NCBI GenBank assembly: GCA_019096065.1
Contig: JAGUCH010000002.1
Span: forward strand, 2,616,501-2,680,500
From: Paracyclopina nana
Taxonomy: Eukaryota; Arthropoda; Copepoda; Cyclopoida; Cyclopettidae
Direction: 5' to 3'
Length of the DNA stretch: 64,000 nt
The translations under genes were made by a program, and so were the position numbers. Numbering within the stretch: the stretch's first letter is position 1; each line of letters starts with the position of its first letter. Below are positions 21,402 to 31,959 of the stretch, piece by piece. A model generated the notes under the pieces. It was not told the origin of the DNA and did not search any database. It saw nothing but the letters and a program-made list of their open reading frames with translations.

Positions 21402-23269
21402 TCATTCAAACATGCTTTGATAATACGATCTTTCTGATCCATTTTTACAGAACGGCTCTCCCAAATCGTCATTGTAAAACCACTTTGATACATTCGTGTA
21501 AGTTTTTGCTGGCTCATCCGGATTGTGCAGCTTGGCACACAATTGACACAAAGGATCAATTTTGTAGTACTTGTATTGAGATTTCCACTCAAAATACTTC
21601 AAATAGGCAGCCTAAAAAATGAGTATTAAATGGCTATTTTTGTGTTTAATTCTCTAAATGCGCGCAACCTCATCAGCCATAAGCTCCTTTAGGTAATCAG
21701 CCAAGTCTTCCACTGTGTCAAAATCATTGACATCTATGAATGAACCTTCTGGCAAAAACTGTGAGTAATTCGAACCCCCATCACAATTGGCACAATGGGA
21801 TTTTCCAAAGCCTTGTACAGTTCCTCAGTTGCATAGCCTGGACAATTGCTATTTTCAAAAGCCAGGAAAAAGTAATAATAACTGGAGCTGTCAAAAAAGC
21901 AAGCCACTGGATCTCCTTTTGGACACGTTTTGTCGTAGCAATCCCCATAGTCATCAATGGACACGTGCTTTTTTAACGCTTTCACGTACATTTCCCTAAA
22001 GTTTTCCCCATAGCAAGTTTGAGCAAACCAAAATGCAGCTTTGGTCTTGGACACCCTGAAAATTTGGCATTGAGCTGAAAAGCAATTTAACAAAGCAAAA
22101 GTTCTCATTACATATCCACTGCAGCTCCTTTGGGTGATCCACTGTCATGAAAAGGAACAAATGGGGGTGGGTCATCGTTTTTGGCATATGCATTGCCAAA
22201 GAACTCTTTAATATCACTGTCAAACTTGTAAGTCCATGTCCAGTTGAAGAAGTTTCTGCAATGCTCATGTAAAACTTTAAGTGCACAAATTTGATAACTT
22301 TGGCAATTCTTACTTGGCCAAGTGTGTATTGATTAGCTGAGGAATAAGATCGTCTTGGGATGATTCATGAGCATACAGCACATACCTTTGGCTTTCACTT
22401 CTGTTAGGAAAAATGACTTGTTTGGATTTCTAAATGCAAAAATGCTAGCAGGTGTGATGACCAAGTTTGAATTGAACCTCACCTGATCAGTTCTGAAATA
22501 TTTCACTTTATAGACTAAAGCTTCAAACTTGTCAATGCTTCCAGGCCCCAAAAGATTCACATCATCAGTCACTTGGCATAGCTTTTCGCTTTCACATTCT
22601 GCATTAAGGCAACTTTATGTTTCACTATTGGCAATTGAAAACTTAACCTTACTCTGGGCAAAAATCCCACATCTTTGATGACTCCTCGATTTTTCCCCTC
22701 TCCATTTGGAACCATGAGAATTGTTTTCACTGTATTGATACTTCCATTTTCTAATCAGAATTAGGAAGTGTTCTTTCTCCTATTTTTATAAGAGCAGTAT
22801 TTCACCATCCATGTCAGACTGTTCTACTGGAGCTTGGATCAAATACTCCCTTTTGGCATCTAAAACAGAAAAATTATTTATGTGTTATGTAAAAAGTTCT
22901 GCCGAACCTTCATCTGGTGGCTCATCTTGGAATTTGGCAATGATTTCCATAACATGAACAATTTCTCGTTCAAGCAGCTCAGTTTCTGTCTGTATGAATG
23001 CTTGCTCTTTTTAATGCTTAGTAAATTTGAATGAGTTTTCTCCAACATTTTTTGATGGCTGAATCCAACACTTCAATATCGTCGTGTTGCACTAAATTGC
23101 CGATTGCAATTTGGTCATCAATTTTACCCACATATTGCAGTTGAATAGGCTTCAAAGTAGAGCTTACACTCAAATCTCCATAACGAGTAAAGAACAAGAC
23201 TAGAAAAATGGTATTCAAAATTAAAGATGCCAAGAATGTGAAATGGCTTATTCTAAATACAGCTGGCAT
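21402..23269 (-). CDS. Alpha-1,3-fucosyltransferase (GT10), with frame breaks
   Basis: Golgi type II enzyme expected to transfer fucose from GDP-fucose to N-acetylglucosamine on N- or O-glycans. The start (23269; alternative in frame at 23305) opens a signal anchor (HFTFLASLILNTIFLVLFF), followed by a coiled-coil-like stem. GT10 hallmarks: NFFNWTWTYKFDSDI (about 22250-22220), YGDCYDKTCPKGDP, FFLAFENSNCPGYATEELYK (about 21855) and FIDVNDFDTVEDLADYLKEL. Last exon 21596-21402. Three single-base deletions interrupt the frame, all in homopolymers: two T runs near 23010 and 23050 (the duplicate at 43.6 kb has one more T in each and stays open), and a C run near 21777 where GG of a VMGGSNY motif loses one base. 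A further frame change near 22385 is shared by both copies. Neighbour of, and divergent from, kelch gene 1. Confidence 0.85.
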
Positions 23270-23641
23270 TTTGCTGAGGCGACAGCAAAAACTGAATGTT
23301 TTCAATTTTCCATCCTACATCACTTCCTGCAACTGTGAAAAAATCTAACATTTGTTTTTTAACAGCTGATCGGCCGTGGAACATTTTCAGACAAAAGGAT
23401 AGCAAAAACAAAAATACTTGGGAAAACTTGTAGCATTCAAAGAAAGGTGTTCCTGGAAAAACTTTGCTCCCAGCTTTATCTAGAATGCAAATTAAAATTG
23501 TAAATGCATGCATGGACTGGGCAATTACTGCAATACTAACTCAAATGACATGACTACTTTAATGACATAAAGAAAATCAAAAATCTTGGTTGCAACTCTG
23601 ACTTAGTTGCTTTTGCAAATTCACCATAGAAGTAAGCAATC

Positions 23642-26600
23642 ATGAAAATCATCTACATCATAATGCTTTTCTTGGTACAGCAAAATCTTGCTTTAACAAG
23701 TTTGATGTTGGAGAAGGTATACACTGGCAGCACAATTTATGATGAAAATTCTGTGCCATTACCCAATGTCTTCGGGTATTATTTGAAAGAAGGCCAAGTT
23801 GCTGTTACTCTGCTCTAATTTTAAGTTTTTGTAGGATTGATAGGTGTGCCTACTCATTTCAAAAGCACACTATTATGCTTGGAAATGCATCAACTTGGAT
23901 GGGATTTTATTTAGACTTGCTGCACAGGTGTAATATGTTGACATCCATTCCCTTCTTTGTAGTTTCAAAAAGCTCATCATCAAATATACCTATTTATTTG
24001 GACAAAACATCACTATTAAGTGTTATGGCAGAAGGACCTTCTGTTAAAGTTGAATATTTTGATATGGACTACCTTGACAGAAGATATTTTTATGAATTAA
24101 CATTACCTAATACAACTAGGAGTAACTTTAGCATCCCTACACCAAGAGTCAGTTCCATAGAAAATTTGACAAAGTTTGTTGGGGGAGAGCATGCATTCAC
24201 CTCAGTTTTTGGTGGAAATGTTTACTTCTGCTTAACACATCAAAATGCTTGCTATTTTAAACCAATTGGAGCACCTTCTGATTTGTTTCAAGAGTTCCCA
24301 TTAGATGGATTGACCAAGCTGATTGCAAAGATTGCAATTAGCTTCAAGTTAGTATAAGTATTTTATAGCAAAGACTATTTTGAAAATATTGAGAGCAATG
24401 AAAATTAAGATGAAAGGCTTGAGTATATCATAGTTGTTGTGCATAAAATTTTTTTAGGCAAGATGAAATTTGGTTTTTTGGAGGCTATACAAGGAGCAAT
24501 CGAATTGATATTTTCCGCAATGGAAAGATGGTTGATGGTCCCACATCTTTACCGGGAGCAGGGCTTTGTAGGCATGCTGCTGTTTTTTTCCACACATTTT
24601 TGCTGTTGACGGGTGGCATAGATGAAGACATGTAAGCTAATCAATATTTCAATTCTTACACTAGATATTGGTATCATAACAAAAACATGCCATCACAAGG
24701 AATGGTCACACCGCAACCAGAAATTTTGGGCCCCCATACGGGTAGTGGCCAGGTGTCCAGCGACACAGAAATCGCGAAACTTGTGCCATACAGGCCAGCC
24801 CAGAGTAGGCACACAGAATGACTTGAGCCTACAATTGGTGGCGCAGTGGCTCAGTGGCGCTGGGGTCAATGACCAATAATAAAGTTCGCGCACGCTTGTG
24901 GCTTGTGGGCATGTGGATGCCATTTTTTTATTTGAAACTTCATGTGGCGCAGTGGCTCAGTGGCGCAGAGGTCAATGGCCATTATTAAAGTCCGCACTCG
25001 CTTGTGGGCATGTGGATGCCAGTTTTTATTAGAAACTTCATGCGGTGCAGTGGCTCAGTGGCGCAGAGGTCAATGGCCATTATTAAAGTCCGCGCTCGCT
25101 TGTGGGCATGTGGATGCCATTTTTTCTTTGAAACTTCATGTGGCGCAGTGGCTCAGTGGCGCAGGGGTCAATGACCAATAATAAAGTTCACACACGCTTG
25201 TGGCTTGTGGGCATGTGGATGCCATTTTTTATTAGAAACTTCATGTGGCGCAATGGCTCAGTGGCGCAGAGGTAACCGGCCATTAATAGAGTCCATGCAT
25301 GCACGCGTGTGGCTTGAGGGCATGTGGATGCCATTTTTTTATTTAAAACTTCATGTGGCGCAGTGGCTCAGTGGCACAGGGGTCAATGACCAATAATAAA
25401 GTTCGCGCACGCTTGTGGCTTGTGGGCCTGTGGATGCCATTTTTTATTAGAAACTTCATGTGGCGCAGTGGCTCAGTGGCGCAGAGGTAACCGGCCATTA
25501 ATAAAGTCCACGCACGCACGCGTGTGGCTTGAGGGCATGTGGATGCAATTTTTTTATTTGAAACTTCATGTGGCGCAGTGGCTCAGTGGCGCAGAGGTCA
25601 ATGGCCATTATTAAAGTCCGCGCTCGCTTGTGGGCATGTGGATGCCAGTTTTTATTTGAAACTTCATGTGGCGCAGTGGCTCAGTGGCGCAGGGGTCAAC
25701 AGCCATTAATAATGTTCGCGCTCGCTTGTGGGCATGTGGATGCTATTTTTTATTTGAAACTTCATGTGGCGCAGTGGCTCAGTGGCGCAGAGGTCGATGG
25801 CCAGTTAATAAAGTCCGCTCCACAGTGGCTCAAAAAGCCTTCTGGACGCGCACGGGAAAAAAATCAGAGGAGTCAATTTTCATAGCTCAAAAATATAGCT
25901 GCCAAAAAATATGCTAGCTTCAGTTAGTTTTTTCACTAGGAGACTAGCCTGGTCAAAACTAGATGAAACAAAGGCCAAAGTTTGGCCTTAGTTAAAAAAT
26001 GCAATTTTGCTCAGGCAATTATTCACGTTACGCGAGTTTCGCTCCTAGCTCAAAAATAGTTGCCAAAAAATATGCTAACTTCAGTTCTTATTTTGGACTA
26101 GGAGACCAGTCTTGTCAAAACTAGATGAAACAAAGGCCAAAGTTTGTCCTTTGTCCAAAAATGCAATTTTGCTCATGCAATTATTCACGTTACGCGAGTT
26201 TCGCTCCTAGCTTAAAAAAATGTTCAAAAAACATGCTAACTTCAGTTAGTTTTTTCACTAGGAGACTAGCCTGGTCAAAACTATATGAAACAAAGGCCAA
26301 AGTTTGGCCTTTGTCCAAAAATGCAATTTTGCTCTTGCAATTATTCACGTTACGCGAGTTTCGCTCCTAGCTTAAAAAAATGTTCAAAAAACATGCTAAC
26401 TTCAGTTAGTTTTTTCAATAGGAGACTAGCCTGGTCAAAACTAGATGAAACAAAGGCCAAAGTTTGGCCTTTGTCAAAAAATGCAATTTTGCTCTTGCAA
26501 TTATTCACGTTACGCGAGTTTCGCTCCTAGCTTAAAAAATGTTCAAAAAACATGCTAACTTCAGTTAGTTTTTTCACTAGGAGACTAGCCTGGTCAAAAC

Positions 26601-29600
26601 TAGATGAAACAAAGGCCAAAGTTTGGCCTTTGTCAAAAAATGCAATTTTGCTCTTGCAATTATTCACGTTACGCGAGTTTCGCTCCTAGCTTAAAAAATG
26701 TTCAAAAAACATGCTAACTTCAGTTAGTTTTTTCACTAGGAGACTAGCCTGGTCAAAACTAGATGAAACAAAGGCCAAAGTTTGGCCTTTGTCAAAAAAT
26801 GCAATTTTGCTCTTGCAATTATTCACGTTACGCGAGTTTCGCTCCTAGCTTAAAAAATGTTCAAAAAACATGCTAACTTCAGTTAGTTTTTTCACTAGGA
26901 GACTAGCCTGGTCAAAACTAGATGAAACAAAGGCCAAAGTTTGGCCTTTGTCCAAAAATGCAATTTTGCTCTTGCAATTATTCACGTTACGCGAGTTTCG
27001 CTCCTAGCTTAAAAAATGTTCAAAAAACATGCTAACTTCAGTTAGTTTTTTCACTAGGAGACTAGCCTGGTCAAAACTAGATGAAACAAAGGCCAAAGTT
27101 TGGCCTTTGTCAAAAAATGCAATTTTGCTCAGGCAATTATTCACGTATTCACATGCCCGCACCAATAGCGCGCGCGGACTTTATTAATGGCCGGTTACCT
27201 CTGCGCCACTGAGCCACTGCGCCACATGAAGTTTCAAAGAAAAAATGGCATTCACATGCCCGCACCAATAGCGCGCGCGGACTTTATTATGGGCCGTTGA
27301 CCTCTGCGCCACTGAGCCACTGCGCCACATGAAGTTTCAAATAAAAATTGCCATTCACATGCCCGCACCAATAGCGCGCGCGGACTTTATTATGGGACGT
27401 TGACCTCTGCGCCACTGAGCCACTGCGCCACATGAAGTTTCATATAAAAATTGCCATTCACCTGCCCGCACCAATAGCGCGCGCGGACTTTATTTTAGGC
27501 CGTTGACCTCTGCGCCACTGAGCCACTGCGCCACATTAAGTTTCAAAGAAAAAATGGCATTCACATGCCCACCAATAGCGAGCGCGGACTTTATTATGGG
27601 CCGTTGACCTCTGCGCCACTGAGCCACTGCACCACATGAAGTTTCAAAAATAAAAATTGGCATTCACATGCCCACCAATAGCGCGCGCGGACTTTATTTT
27701 AGGCCGTTGACCTCTGCGCCACTGAGCCACTGCGCCACATTAAGTTTCAAAGAAAAAATGGCATTCACATGCCCACCAATAGCGAGCGCGGACTTTATTA
27801 TGGGCCGTTGACCTCTGCGCCACTGAGCCACTGCGCCACATGAAGTTTCAAAAATAAAAATTGGCATTCACATGCCCACCAATAGCGAGCGCGGACTTTA
27901 TTATTGGCTGTTGACCTCTGCGCCACTGAGCCACTGCGTCACATGAAGTTTCAAAGAAAAAATGGCATTCACATGCCCACCAATAGCAAGCGCGGACTTT
28001 ATTATGGGCCGTTGACCTCTGCGCCACTGAGCCACTGCGCCACATGAAGTTTCAAATAAAAATTGGCATTCACATGCCCACCAATAGCGTGCGAACATTA
28101 TCAATGGCCGTTGACCTCTGCGCCACTGAGCCACTGCGCCACATGAAGTTTCAAATAAAACTCATTCATTTGAGTCCTATGCCTGACTGATGGCACAAAT
28201 TTCGCGATTTCTGTGTCGCTGGACACCTGGCCACTGCCCTCATACGCCGAAAAAACTCTCAGTGAAACTTGTACATTTTATCAACATTTAATATCCCAAT
28301 CAGTGCCCCAAAATTCCTTACAATAATGCACGCCGAACGCCTTACCATTCTTGTAGCGCCTAGTTTAACCAGAATCATGTGGTTTATTTAAAATCAGTTT
28401 GGGTTAGACCAAACTGCGATATGAGAACGCCCGTAAGTCATTATGTAACATTAATTACCTTGACACCTTGGTAAAATCGAAAACACCTGTTTTCCTTTTC
28501 ACCTTCAATTCGTAGGTGGTTCTGAAGTTAATGTTACATAACAACATAAACTCTACCTGGGTAAAACAAAGGAGTGCTAACACATTACAATAACTTAAAG
28601 AAAACTTGAGAAAATTTCTGGTTGGGAGTCAAATGAAAAATCTCATCGTTTTCATAGAAACTGTAGCAAAAGAGGCAATCAGAAATTCAGCCCTACATTG
28701 AAACTAATAATTTAAAATTAGCTTCCTAGATAATTTTGGGCTACTAAAATGTGATATTTGGAGATTTCTTTTATCAAGCTTAGATTTTGCCAAAAGGCAG
28801 CAAGAAAATTTGAAAAAATTTTTTTCTTTTGTCTAGATACCTTGGACTTTAGCATTTCCCAAAGATGCTTTTACTACTAACACGTCAGTGGGACACATTC
28901 GAATAATTTATGCCCCATATCTTCAATCTTTTGAGATTTGGAGCATTTTTTGCAACCCATACTGATTGTAATTTCTTTTTTGAATGGATGCCTAAAAACA
29001 TAATTTCTTAACATTTTTTAGCTAAAGAATAAGTTTCATATGATATAGTTGGGGATTTTTATTAGGGGTGGGCCTACTGTGCATCTTTGTGAGTAGAGCT
29101 CAAAATTGAGTTTCATTTTGATAAGTTGTGTCACTTTTTTCAAGGAGTGTGTCTTTTTTTGTATCTGTTGCTCAAGTTGCTTTAATATTGGAACTCATTT
29201 TTTGTCAAGCATTGGCTTTGTGAATCCTCACTCCATCCCTAATATGCTCCTTGGATTGTTCTGCATCAATATGTTCTTGGTGTGATTCTAATATGAGTTG
29301 AATTCCAAAGGTTAACCAATCTAGGTCCTCTTTTGTAGGCCTCAAACATTCAACAGAAAAACCTATGTATATGATGTAACTACATCTATGTGGACAACAT
29401 TGGCCAACACTTTGCCAATAGAACTTTATGGTATGTTTTTATGAACTAACATTTCAAATCTAATAGCTTATAAATTGTATTTTGCCTACCTTGATGCATG
29501 AACCTTCTATTAGCTTGAATGCTGCGTTCACCTACCAAGGAAATTTTTTCCTTGAGTTAAATTGCATTTTTCTTAAGCCTCCTATTTCAGAACTGATCAT

Positions 29601-31240
29601 TTTTACTAACTTTTCATAGCTTCAATTAGACCACTTTTCCGACCTCTTTTGGTCAAATGAGCTAGAAGTGTTTTGATCAATCAGAAGTATGAAAACTTAA
29701 GGATTGAGTTTAAGGCTGTCCTAAGATTTTAAGGAAATGAGGTATAGATGAACACCCTTTAAATGTCAAGACAAAAGGTCTTTAGCCAAGACAAAAACAC
29801 AGTAAAGCATAAATGAATTAAACCCTTGTTCTAAGATCTTTAATGCAAACACTTTACCAAATAATTATATTGTTATTCAATGCTCAAGGGATGTATTTTG
29901 GAATTCATGCATGAAGTTTTAGTTGAAGTTGATTCAGTGTTTTCAGAGTAGATTTTGGAGCTTTATTCAATAAGAGTAGCATCAGAAGTGGACGAAGTAT
30001 TTTTTAGTTATTTATTTTGAGCTTTGGCACGTAAAGTAGGGTCATTAAATAGCTGAGCAAGGATTTGAAAATGGTAAAACTCGAGTACATCTTTACTAGC
30101 CTGAGCCTGTGAGGGCTTTTATTGAACAAGTATTTTTCCATTTTAAAATCCAAGGTCTGCTATTTAATGACCCAATTTTACGTACCCCAGCTCAAAATAT
30201 ACAATTTTATATTCTGTAATACGATTTTTGAGTGTTTTAATGAAGTTACCGGGCTGCCCAGTGCCCTTGAAAATACTGCTCGGTTTTTAGATGCTATGTG
30301 AATATCACTGGCTCTCATGACTTAGCATCCTGTGGTTTGGAAGCAATACGATAAGAATTTTAAAAACCTTTTTTGCAGAGGTGCTCCTATGGTACTATGG
30401 TTAGAGTGCTTGGCTCTTGATTTAGGAGTCTAGGGTTCAATCCCCTGTCATTCCTTAACTTTTTATTATTATTCTATTTTGCTTAAATTGTTAAGTCCTT
30501 TACATAGCATGTAATTTTCATGATGTTTCCATGGCTAGAGTATTGGAATGCTGATCCAACAATATGAGGTTCAAACCTAGGATGGTCCTCTCTTTTTTAT
30601 AACTTCTTGGGAATTTATATTAGTTCCATGTAATATGAGGGGCATTAAATTACTTAAAATACCTCAAATTTGATTCCAGGGCCATAAAGTATTTGATATC
30701 CCCAAATTGCTTAGAAAGAACTGTGATATAAAAGAGCTGAGTCGGATCGGTAAACTGAATTATAACACGAGAAAATCATATTACAGTACATAAAACCTTT
30801 TTTTCTTGGGAGTGTATGATAATTAAATAATCCCATTTTATATACCATTAGATGCAGCCTTGGCTATATGGATCAAGTCTGAAGATGAGCAAGTACCAAT
30901 AATCTTTGGAGGATATAAGACTAATCCTTATGCCAACAACCTTGAAACTTATTCATTAAATGTGTCAACTGGAATATGGACAATTGAGCCAGATCTATAC
31001 ATGAGACAACTAAGGGGTTCATTCGTTAGGCCTTATGTACAAATGGTAAATGGAGTTGTTTTTGCTATTGGATCAGACTTTGGGAATTATTACTATACAT
31101 ATACCATACTTTATTTGGAAAAATTTGGAAAAGTCTGGAAGATCTTAGGATCTCATGCAATGCTGGCTGGAAGCTCGTCAAGCTTGCCATTTATAGCTTA
31201 TGCATTAGAGCTACCAAAATATTTTACAGCAAATCCATAA
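23642..31240 (+). CDS. Secreted kelch-type protein, array copy 1
   Basis: Five exons (23642-23775, 23835-24347, 24458-24631, 29339-29430, 30852-31240) join to 433 codons. Residues 1-18 are a signal peptide (MKIIYIIMLFLVQQNLA). Exon 2 (171 codons) encodes a domain I cannot name, with the conserved blocks GNASTWMGFYLDLLHRCN, NLTKFVGGEHAFTSVFGGN and PIGAPSDLFQEFPLDGL. Exons 3-5 carry kelch/galactose-oxidase-like blades (WFFGGYT...IDIFRNGK, LLTGG, YVYDVTTSMWTTLANTLP, PIIFGGYK, ETYSLNVSTGIWTIEPDLY). The TAA after GACATG at the end of exon 3 is part of the splice donor GTAAGC, not a nonsense codon. All exon lengths equal those of copies 2 and 3. Intron 3 (4.7 kb) holds a foldback element and intron 4 a tRNA/hairpin repeat. 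The frame is intact; the function is unknown, probably extracellular binding. Confidence 0.88.
24835..25835 (+). repeat. Left arm tandem array of the foldback element
   Basis: About ten copies of a 97-108-bp unit containing GGCGCAGTGGCTCAGTGGCG, then CAGAGGTCAATGGCC or a variant, an AATAAAGTCCGCGC stretch, and GGCATGTGGATGCC. The GGCTCAGTGG part resembles a tRNA A box, so the unit may be tRNA-derived. Long open frames that cross it only reflect the repeat period. Confidence 0.85.
25880..27148 (+). repeat. 159-bp satellite core of the foldback element
   Basis: About eight head-to-tail units with a spacing of 158-160 bp. Each contains the exact palindrome CAAAGGCCAAA-G-TTTGGCCTTTG (variant in the first units), the string TTATTCACGTTACGCGAG, and inverted CTCCTAG/CTAGGAG. 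Later units are nearly identical and the first two more divergent, which suggests growth from the right side. Confidence 0.85.
27150..28165 (-). repeat. Right arm tandem array of the foldback element (inverted)
   Basis: About ten copies of the left-arm unit in opposite orientation (CGCCACTGAGCCACTGCGCC, TTCACATGCCC, GCGCGGACTTTATTA). The two arms could pair into a hairpin with about 1-kb strands. Confidence 0.85.
28625..29338. other. Remainder of intron 3 of kelch copy 1
   Basis: Aligns with copy 2 from TCTCATCGTTTTCATAG (28644 and 45247) onwards, so it is ancestral intron sequence. The corresponding stretch in copy 2 is continuous with exon 3. No gene or RNA is seen. Confidence 0.6.
30010..30800 (+). 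repeat. Hairpin plus two tRNA-like modules, interspersed repeat copy
   Basis: The first part (30010-30200) is a hairpin: GGGTCATTAAATAGCTGAGC and GATTTGAAAATGG on one side are matched in reverse by CCATTTTAAAATCC and GCTATTTAATGACCC. Two tRNA-like modules follow. 30381-30455 has an A-box-like GGTTAGAGTGCTTGG and B-box-like GGGTTCAATCCCC. 30525-30600 has GGCTAGAGTATTGG and AGGTTCAAACCTAGG. Inverted copies occur at 46.4-47.9 kb and the hairpin part also at 61.2 kb. Degenerate stems argue against functional tRNA genes; a tRNA-derived non-autonomous element is likelier. Confidence 0.65.
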
Positions 31241-31287
31241 ATGACAATTTTTTAACTTTGATTGTAAATTGTAGATAGCTATGTTGA

Positions 31288-31293
31288 AATAAA
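31288..31293 (+). terminator. Poly(A) signal AATAAA of kelch copy 1
   Basis: AATAAA 48 bases after the stop codon. The same hexamer follows copy 2 at the corresponding place, within GTTGAAATAAAATAGGG. Confidence 0.65.
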
Positions 31294-31346
31294 ATAGGGC
31301 TATTTTCTACATCTCCATCTACTTTTAAGTTGCTTCTATTCAAGTA

Positions 31347-31448
31347 CCGATTGAGTCATCAAAACCGGGTAAGCGCTATGGCCAATTCGGCCGGTTAATT
31401 TAGTGCGACAGTGCAACCAGCGCATACCGTTTCTCATGACTCAATCGG
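31347..31448. mobile_element. 102-bp MITE with TA target duplication
   Basis: Inverted ends CCGATTGAGTCAT and ATGACTCAATCGG, flanked by TA (31345-31346 and 31449-31450). The duplicate locus at 48.48 kb has a single TA at this point (CAAGTATCTTCACT), so it is an empty site and proves a recent insertion. TA duplication suggests mobilisation by a Tc1/mariner-type transposase. Confidence 0.85.
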
Positions 31449-31776
31449 TATCTTCACTGCAAGTAGCAAATGCATTGGCAGAACTCCTACCTTTGGATCG
31501 ACAACTTATTGTCCATGGATAGACCAGGGTTGTAAATAGAATGAGTATAACCCTCTTAACTGAGCTAATGTGAACAAAGCTTGAGCTTATCCAAAAGCTC
31601 CTATGAGAATTGCTAAGATAATTCATAAAAGAGAGCTTCAAATAAAAAAATAACTGCGCTTTTTTGCCTACAAGTAAAAAACAAGAAAATTGAAGGGTAC
31701 ATACTACCCCACAAACATAATTTTCGGGCCGTTTGACGTAAACCTGCCCTAAATCTCGTGAGATTTTTCATATACA

Positions 31777-31947
31777 TGTAGCAGGATCCCAGGCCTGCGT
31801 GTTCTGCGCTCACGCCTGCCCTCCTGGTTCGATCTTTGCTTTGTACAGAACGACAGTAAATATATGGACATACCGTAGTAAACAACTCTCTGCATTATTC
31901 TATACAAGCGTCGCGTGTCGGCCTCTAAGAGTGTTCGAACCCCTACA
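31777..31947 (+). repeat. 5' LTR of gypsy element 1
   Basis: 171 bp bounded by TG...CA (TGTAGCAGG ... CCCTACA), followed three bases later by TGGCGCGG, the probable primer-binding site. The first 14 bases match the truncated 3' LTR at 41079. Much richer in GC than the flanking host DNA. Confidence 0.75.
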
Positions 31948-31959
31948 AATTGGCGCGGT

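Larger units (their letters stand above)
24714..28624. mobile_element. 3.9-kb foldback element in intron 3 of kelch copy 1
   Basis: Absent from the duplicate gene at 45.23 kb, where flanking sequence is continuous, so this is an insertion. The outer ends are inverted: CAACCAGAAATTTT (24714-24727) and its complement at 28611-28624. An inner inverted pair of about 45 bp (24744-24790 and 28190-28235) shares AGTGGCCAGGTGTCCAGCGA and the following CACAGAAATCGCGAAA. The arms are opposed tandem arrays of a roughly 100-bp unit, flanking a core of 159-bp tandem repeats. Sequence from 28236 to 28610 is unique and shows no gene. No protein is encoded, so it would be non-autonomous. The design resembles Drosophila FB-type foldback elements; relationship is not implied. 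No clear target duplication was found. Confidence 0.75.

Noticed and set aside
23253-23513. Minus-strand frame beginning MHAFTILICILD as a separate gene
   Set aside because: It is identical in the duplicate, but so is all neighbouring non-coding sequence; it overlaps the FucT start and shows no family features. At most it is 5' leader.
24629-24634. TAA stop after GGIDEDM in exon 3 of kelch copy 1 (and TAG at 59855-59860 in copy 4) as nonsense mutations
   Set aside because: In all four copies the same position is a splice donor (GACAT followed by GTAAGC, GTATGC or GTAGGC), and the next exon joins in phase.
24942-25917. Series of open frames with MWRSGSVAQ-like repeats as a repeat-protein gene
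   Set aside because: They arise from the 100-bp tandem unit, occur on both arms in opposite orientation, and have no start or splice context.
26125-26530. Repeated 81-codon frame in the 159-bp array as a protein
   Set aside because: Unit length and reading frame follow the satellite period; no family features.
24840-28160. CRISPR-like array of regular repeats
   Set aside because: Eukaryotic context, long units without unique spacers, opposed arms, no cas genes.
30381-30455. Functional tRNA gene
   Set aside because: A and B boxes are recognisable but stems are imperfect, flanks are repeated elsewhere, and other copies are mutated. A tRNA-derived repeat fits better. The same applies to 60822 and 62937.
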